A stretch of DNA of 64,000 nt, taken from assembly GCA_948567375.1 (NCBI GenBank), contig OX419755.1, forward strand, positions 20,724,517 through 20,788,516, given 5' to 3'. Position 1 is the first letter of the stretch. Each line of letters begins with the position of its first letter. Under the pieces are notes generated by a model that made no database searches, was not told the origin of the DNA, and worked only from the letters and a program-made list of their open reading frames with translations. The translations under genes and the position numbers were made by a program. Below, piece by piece: positions 60,621 through 64,000 of the stretch. The DNA comes from Lunularia cruciata (lineage: Eukaryota; Streptophyta; Marchantiopsida; Lunulariales; Lunulariaceae).

Positions 60621-61230
60621 CTATAGGGTAGCATGATGCCTAGAGAAACTTTCTAAAGGTATGACTTTGGTAAAGGCATCAGCTGGGTTGAGCTTACCAT
60701 CAATCTTGACTAGCTCAAACTCTTTCTTAGACACAACTTGCCTAAAAAATTGGTACATGATGTCTATGTGCTTAACCCTACTGTCTATCACCTGATTTTT
60801 GGCTAGGTGTAAAGCACTTTGACTATAAAAATGAAGCATTACATTACCATGCAATAACACCATCTCAACAACAAGTCTATCAACCAAATTGCCTCCTTTG
60901 CTGCTTCCATTGCCACATATTGTGCTTCTATAGTAGATTGTGCAACATACTTTTGCAAGGTAGATCTCCAACTAATGCACTCACCACCAAGTGTGAATAC
61001 ATATCTCATTTTTGACCTCCACTTGTCCAAATCTTGTCGATAGTTAGCATCTACATAGCCATCTAATCATGCGGCATTCATTGATCTTCTATCAAGCCCA
61101 TAATCTAGTGTACCTCTCAAATACCTAAGAATCCACTTAATTGCTTCACAATGTGTCCTTGGATACATTTGTTTTTGACATACACTTGCACACCTTACTA
61201 TTGCTAGGTCAAGATCAAGTCAAGTGCAAG
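60621..61230 (-). pseudogene. copia-B RNase H and end of RT
   Basis: Minus-strand motifs: VKHIDIMYQFFRQVV and NPADAFTKVIP (60650-60780), QSTIEAQYVAMEAAKEAIW (60880-60945), and further up WILRYLRGTLDYGL near 61085-61125. The RT end TCT-SDLA-like is directly joined to integrase at about 61230. Confidence 0.8.
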
Positions 61231-61850
61231 TCTGCCTAAAACTTATGTGGAAACTTTGATTTGCTCAACATACTCCATGCATGCTCCAACAATGTCCGGT
61301 TGAGCCGCTCAGCAACACCATTGGGCTTCAAAGTGTAAACCATGTAAGGTGGCCAGTTATCCCCTATACTATGCAATATGCCTCAAACTCTCTAAAGACA
61401 TACTCCTTGCCGTTGTCTGATCTTAAATACCTCACCTTCTTCCCAAGTTGAGTCTCAACTTGGGTCTTCTACTTCTTGAAAGTGGCAAAGACATCAGACT
61501 TGTGGTGCATGAAATAAATCCACACAAACCTTGAGTAATCATCAATAAATATCACATAGTAAACTTTTCTAGAGTGTGAGGGTGTAGGGGATGGTCCACA
61601 CACATCACTATGAGCATACTCAAGTAGACCCTTGGAACTATGGGTCCACACTCCAAAAACACTCTTCTCCTTGTTTCCAAAGATGCAATGCTCATAAAAA
61701 TCCAACTTCACAATCTTCAAGCTAGATAGCAAGTCATTCCTTCTCAAGATAGCCAAACCCTTCTCACTCAAATGACCTAGCTGTGAATGCCACACAACCA
61801 CATCTCATCCTAAGACCTGGTTACATTGGCTTCTCCACACATTGTAGTAC
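61231..61850 (-). pseudogene. copia-B integrase
   Basis: A minus-strand frame at 61469-61801 reads WHSQLGHLSEKGLAILRRN, HSDVCGPSP and FIDDYSRFVWIYF. The C-terminal part (RLNRTLLEHA-like sequence near 61280) is cut at the deletion junction. Confidence 0.8.
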
Positions 61851-62159
61851 CATCATATACAAATAGATTCATTTGAAAGTTACCTTGCAAGATAATTGTA
61901 CCACTAAAAGTGACTTAAAGTACCTAATCACCAACACTCCATTGATGAATTTTGGCATGCAATAATCCAAGGGAAATTAGGTTCTTCTTCATGTCAAGTT
62001 TGAACCAAACATCATTCAACTTATGCAGAGCTCCATCAAATATGCAAATCCTTACGGATCCGATACTCCCAATTCAACAAGGTTGATCATTCCCCATCAA
62101 AACTAAACCATTTGATGGTGAAAGTGAATGGAAGAACTCCTTGATATAGTTTATATGGT

Positions 62160-63177
62160 ACAAGTAAGCACAATCTAGAATCCACTCATCATCCTTACTA
62201 GGAGATGAGGCCCAAAGGGCATACACACAATATCACAATATCAAAAATCATATTGATCATCCAATAGATCAGTATCCTCATCAGCATAAACTATGTTTGC
62301 TGAAGAGCCTTCATCTACCTTTCTTTTTCCCTTAACTTTACACTCCTTCTTCACATGGCCTACTTTGCCACATCCCCAACAAGTCACTTTTTTCCTCTCC
62401 TTGGACCTGCCTCTAGACTTAGACATGGACCTTGCCTTGCTTTTCCCCTTATCACCATCATTAGTCCTCCACTAAGGTCTCTCACGTTGGACAATCAAAG
62501 CCTTTCCCAGAGTAGAAGATGACACCAAGGTTGCAATAAGTATTTATTGCAAGTCATCCATAAGTAGAGCTGCTGTCACCTCTTCAAAGGTAATGGTCTT
62601 CTTCTCATGGTGTAACAAACCTCATGAAAGTGACTGATAGGATGGCAGCAAGGAGCCCAACAAGTGCAGTGCCTTCCACTCCTCATTCAAGTCCTCTCCA
62701 TAGTTTGTCAAGTCCACCACTAGGTCACATGGTCTCTAATATTGGTCCCTGGTTTCATCTTGAATGTAATTAGTTTGAGGCTGGTGTATAGTCCGTTTGA
62801 CAATTCGTTTTGATGATACTTACCCTAAAGTGCATCAAATAATGAGGTACAATCGGAATGGTCCCCCACTTGCTTGATCACATGGGGCTGAAGGTGAAGC
62901 AAAGAAATATTCACAGCTTGCTCTTGCATATCATCCAATTACTTTGTCTTACATCCTCATGTTTCTCCCTCAAGAGCTTACCCAAACTGGTTTCCCTCAA
63001 TACTCCTTTCACCAACCATTCCCACAACAAGTAATCTATGCTGCCATCAAACTTCACCACATCAAACTTGGGCCCACCAAGCTTCAAAGTACCCATCTTG
63101 ACTTTCTTCTGCTCCACAAGTACTTTTAAGGTTATTTCTCCACTTAGAGACTCCTCTTGAGTCGTTGAACCTTCCAC
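62160..63177 (-). pseudogene. copia-B gag, broken
   Basis: The zinc knuckle CWGCGKVGHVKKEC is at about 62340-62385 and the N-terminus MGTLKLGGPKFDVVKFDG is at about 63050-63100, both on the minus strand. The capsid between them is frameshifted at several points. A stop lies just after the knuckle region, as in copia-A. Confidence 0.8.
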
Positions 63178-64000
63178 CTTAAAACTCCAATACTCAAGGG
63201 ATTAAGTCATAAGACAAACATTGTTTTACATCAAATTTTTCAAGTACTCAAAACTCAAGATCTAGTTGCATCAACCTGCAGCCTTGGAGATAAGCTTTCC
63301 AACACTCTAAACATATTATTTATCCAAGTCCCAAGTCAAAATTTATAAACTGAATTCCCAAGAGGGTCAAAACCTTGGATTCTATACTACCTTCATAAGT
63401 CTAAGACTTCTCCTCCAATGACTCTCTTTGGGATCTACTTCTTGCTCATCTTCATTAGTGCGACAAGTCCGTTATGTAATATTGAAAACAACCACTCCCT
63501 GCAATCAGAAGTTGGTGCAAGATGACTATCATATAACAACTTGGTTGACTCTTGGAAAAAACTGCAAGAAGGATTACGTGACAATCAAGGAAGCAAACAT
63601 AGTTCTTAACTGCAATTACATATTGTAGTGAACTGGAAGAAATCCCTATTTATAGTCAAGCTACACACACTCTAGCTAAGAGAGTCTAGGTGATGCTTGT
63701 CGGCCTCTATCCACCATAGCCAAGAACTCAAAGGCTCAAGATTAGAGAAGTAAGCTCTCTGGAGCTGCACTTCAAAGCTATACCCCGCTACTCGACCTAG
63801 GTCTTCAGCCCTAATGGCACTATTGATAGCACATCTGATGGTGCAAATGCTACATGTGATAGTGAGTCCCACCATGTGATCAATAGCCCTAACATGAAAT
63901 TGGACCGCCAACCAGTACTCCATGAGTAATTACCAAAATACCTATGACTACCAACACTACCACTCTTATGTCCAAGCAAACCAGCTTCTGTGTTACAAAT

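Larger units (their letters stand above)
60130..64000 (-). mobile_element. Ty1/copia element copia-B, same family as copia-A, internally deleted, runs off the window
   Basis: On the minus strand the 3' LTR (60130-60405) is preceded by a purine tract, RNase H, integrase, zinc knuckle and gag, all closely related to copia-A. Most of the reverse transcriptase is missing at a junction near 61230. Its 5' LTR lies beyond the window or beyond recognition; 63178-64000 corresponds to the long leader. Confidence 0.85.

Overview
This window is nuclear DNA of a land plant. The evidence is GT-AG spliced genes for a plastid fibrillin, a secreted DsbA-like thioredoxin and mitochondrial ribosomal protein mS34, plus Ty1/copia and Ty3/gypsy LTR retrotransposons primed by initiator tRNA-Met. 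Short gene islands of moderate GC sit in very AT-rich retrotransposon sequence. That pattern, and a coiled-coil gene with Sfi1-like tryptophan motifs, would fit a plant with flagellate sperm such as a moss, but this is inference and the species cannot be read from the sequence.

Layout. 1-6256: upstream repeats, then a 12-exon fibrillin gene (+). 6533-11844: a complete but broken copia element (+) between the fibrillin and the DsbA-like gene. 12318-13938: a four-exon DsbA-like gene (+). 13939-15300: small tandem duplications. 15300-30570: a nested stack of Ty3/gypsy chromovirus copies. Fragment IV (+) is entered by element III (+), which carries a solo LTR of a second family. Next comes a rearrangement junction, then element I (-), which contains another solo LTR and the whole of element II (-). 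Most boundaries are supported by TG...CA ends, primer sites and exact or near-exact 5-bp target duplications. 30571-33586: AT-rich DNA without genes. 33587-40022: a Tnt1-like copia element (+) with both LTRs. 41954-43085: mS34 (+), convergent with a roughly 1,180-residue coiled-coil gene (-) at 44300-50307. 51258-51395: a possible last exon of a membrane protein (-). 51.4-60.1 kb: decayed AT-rich DNA with gypsy scraps. 60130 to the window end: a second copy of the Tnt1-like family (-), which has lost most of its reverse transcriptase.

The host genes do not form a pathway; they are separate housekeeping or organelle genes that share a locus. No retroelement here looks autonomous: every one has stops, frameshifts or deletions. 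The most interesting signal is in the chromovirus LTRs. Upstream of their TATA box they carry palindromic modules containing perfect three- and four-block heat-shock elements (alternating GAA and TTC at 5-bp spacing), seen in three separate copies. This predicts heat-responsive transcription like that known for the unrelated copia element ONSEN. Exon joins were worked out by hand from splice consensus and reading phase, without transcript data.
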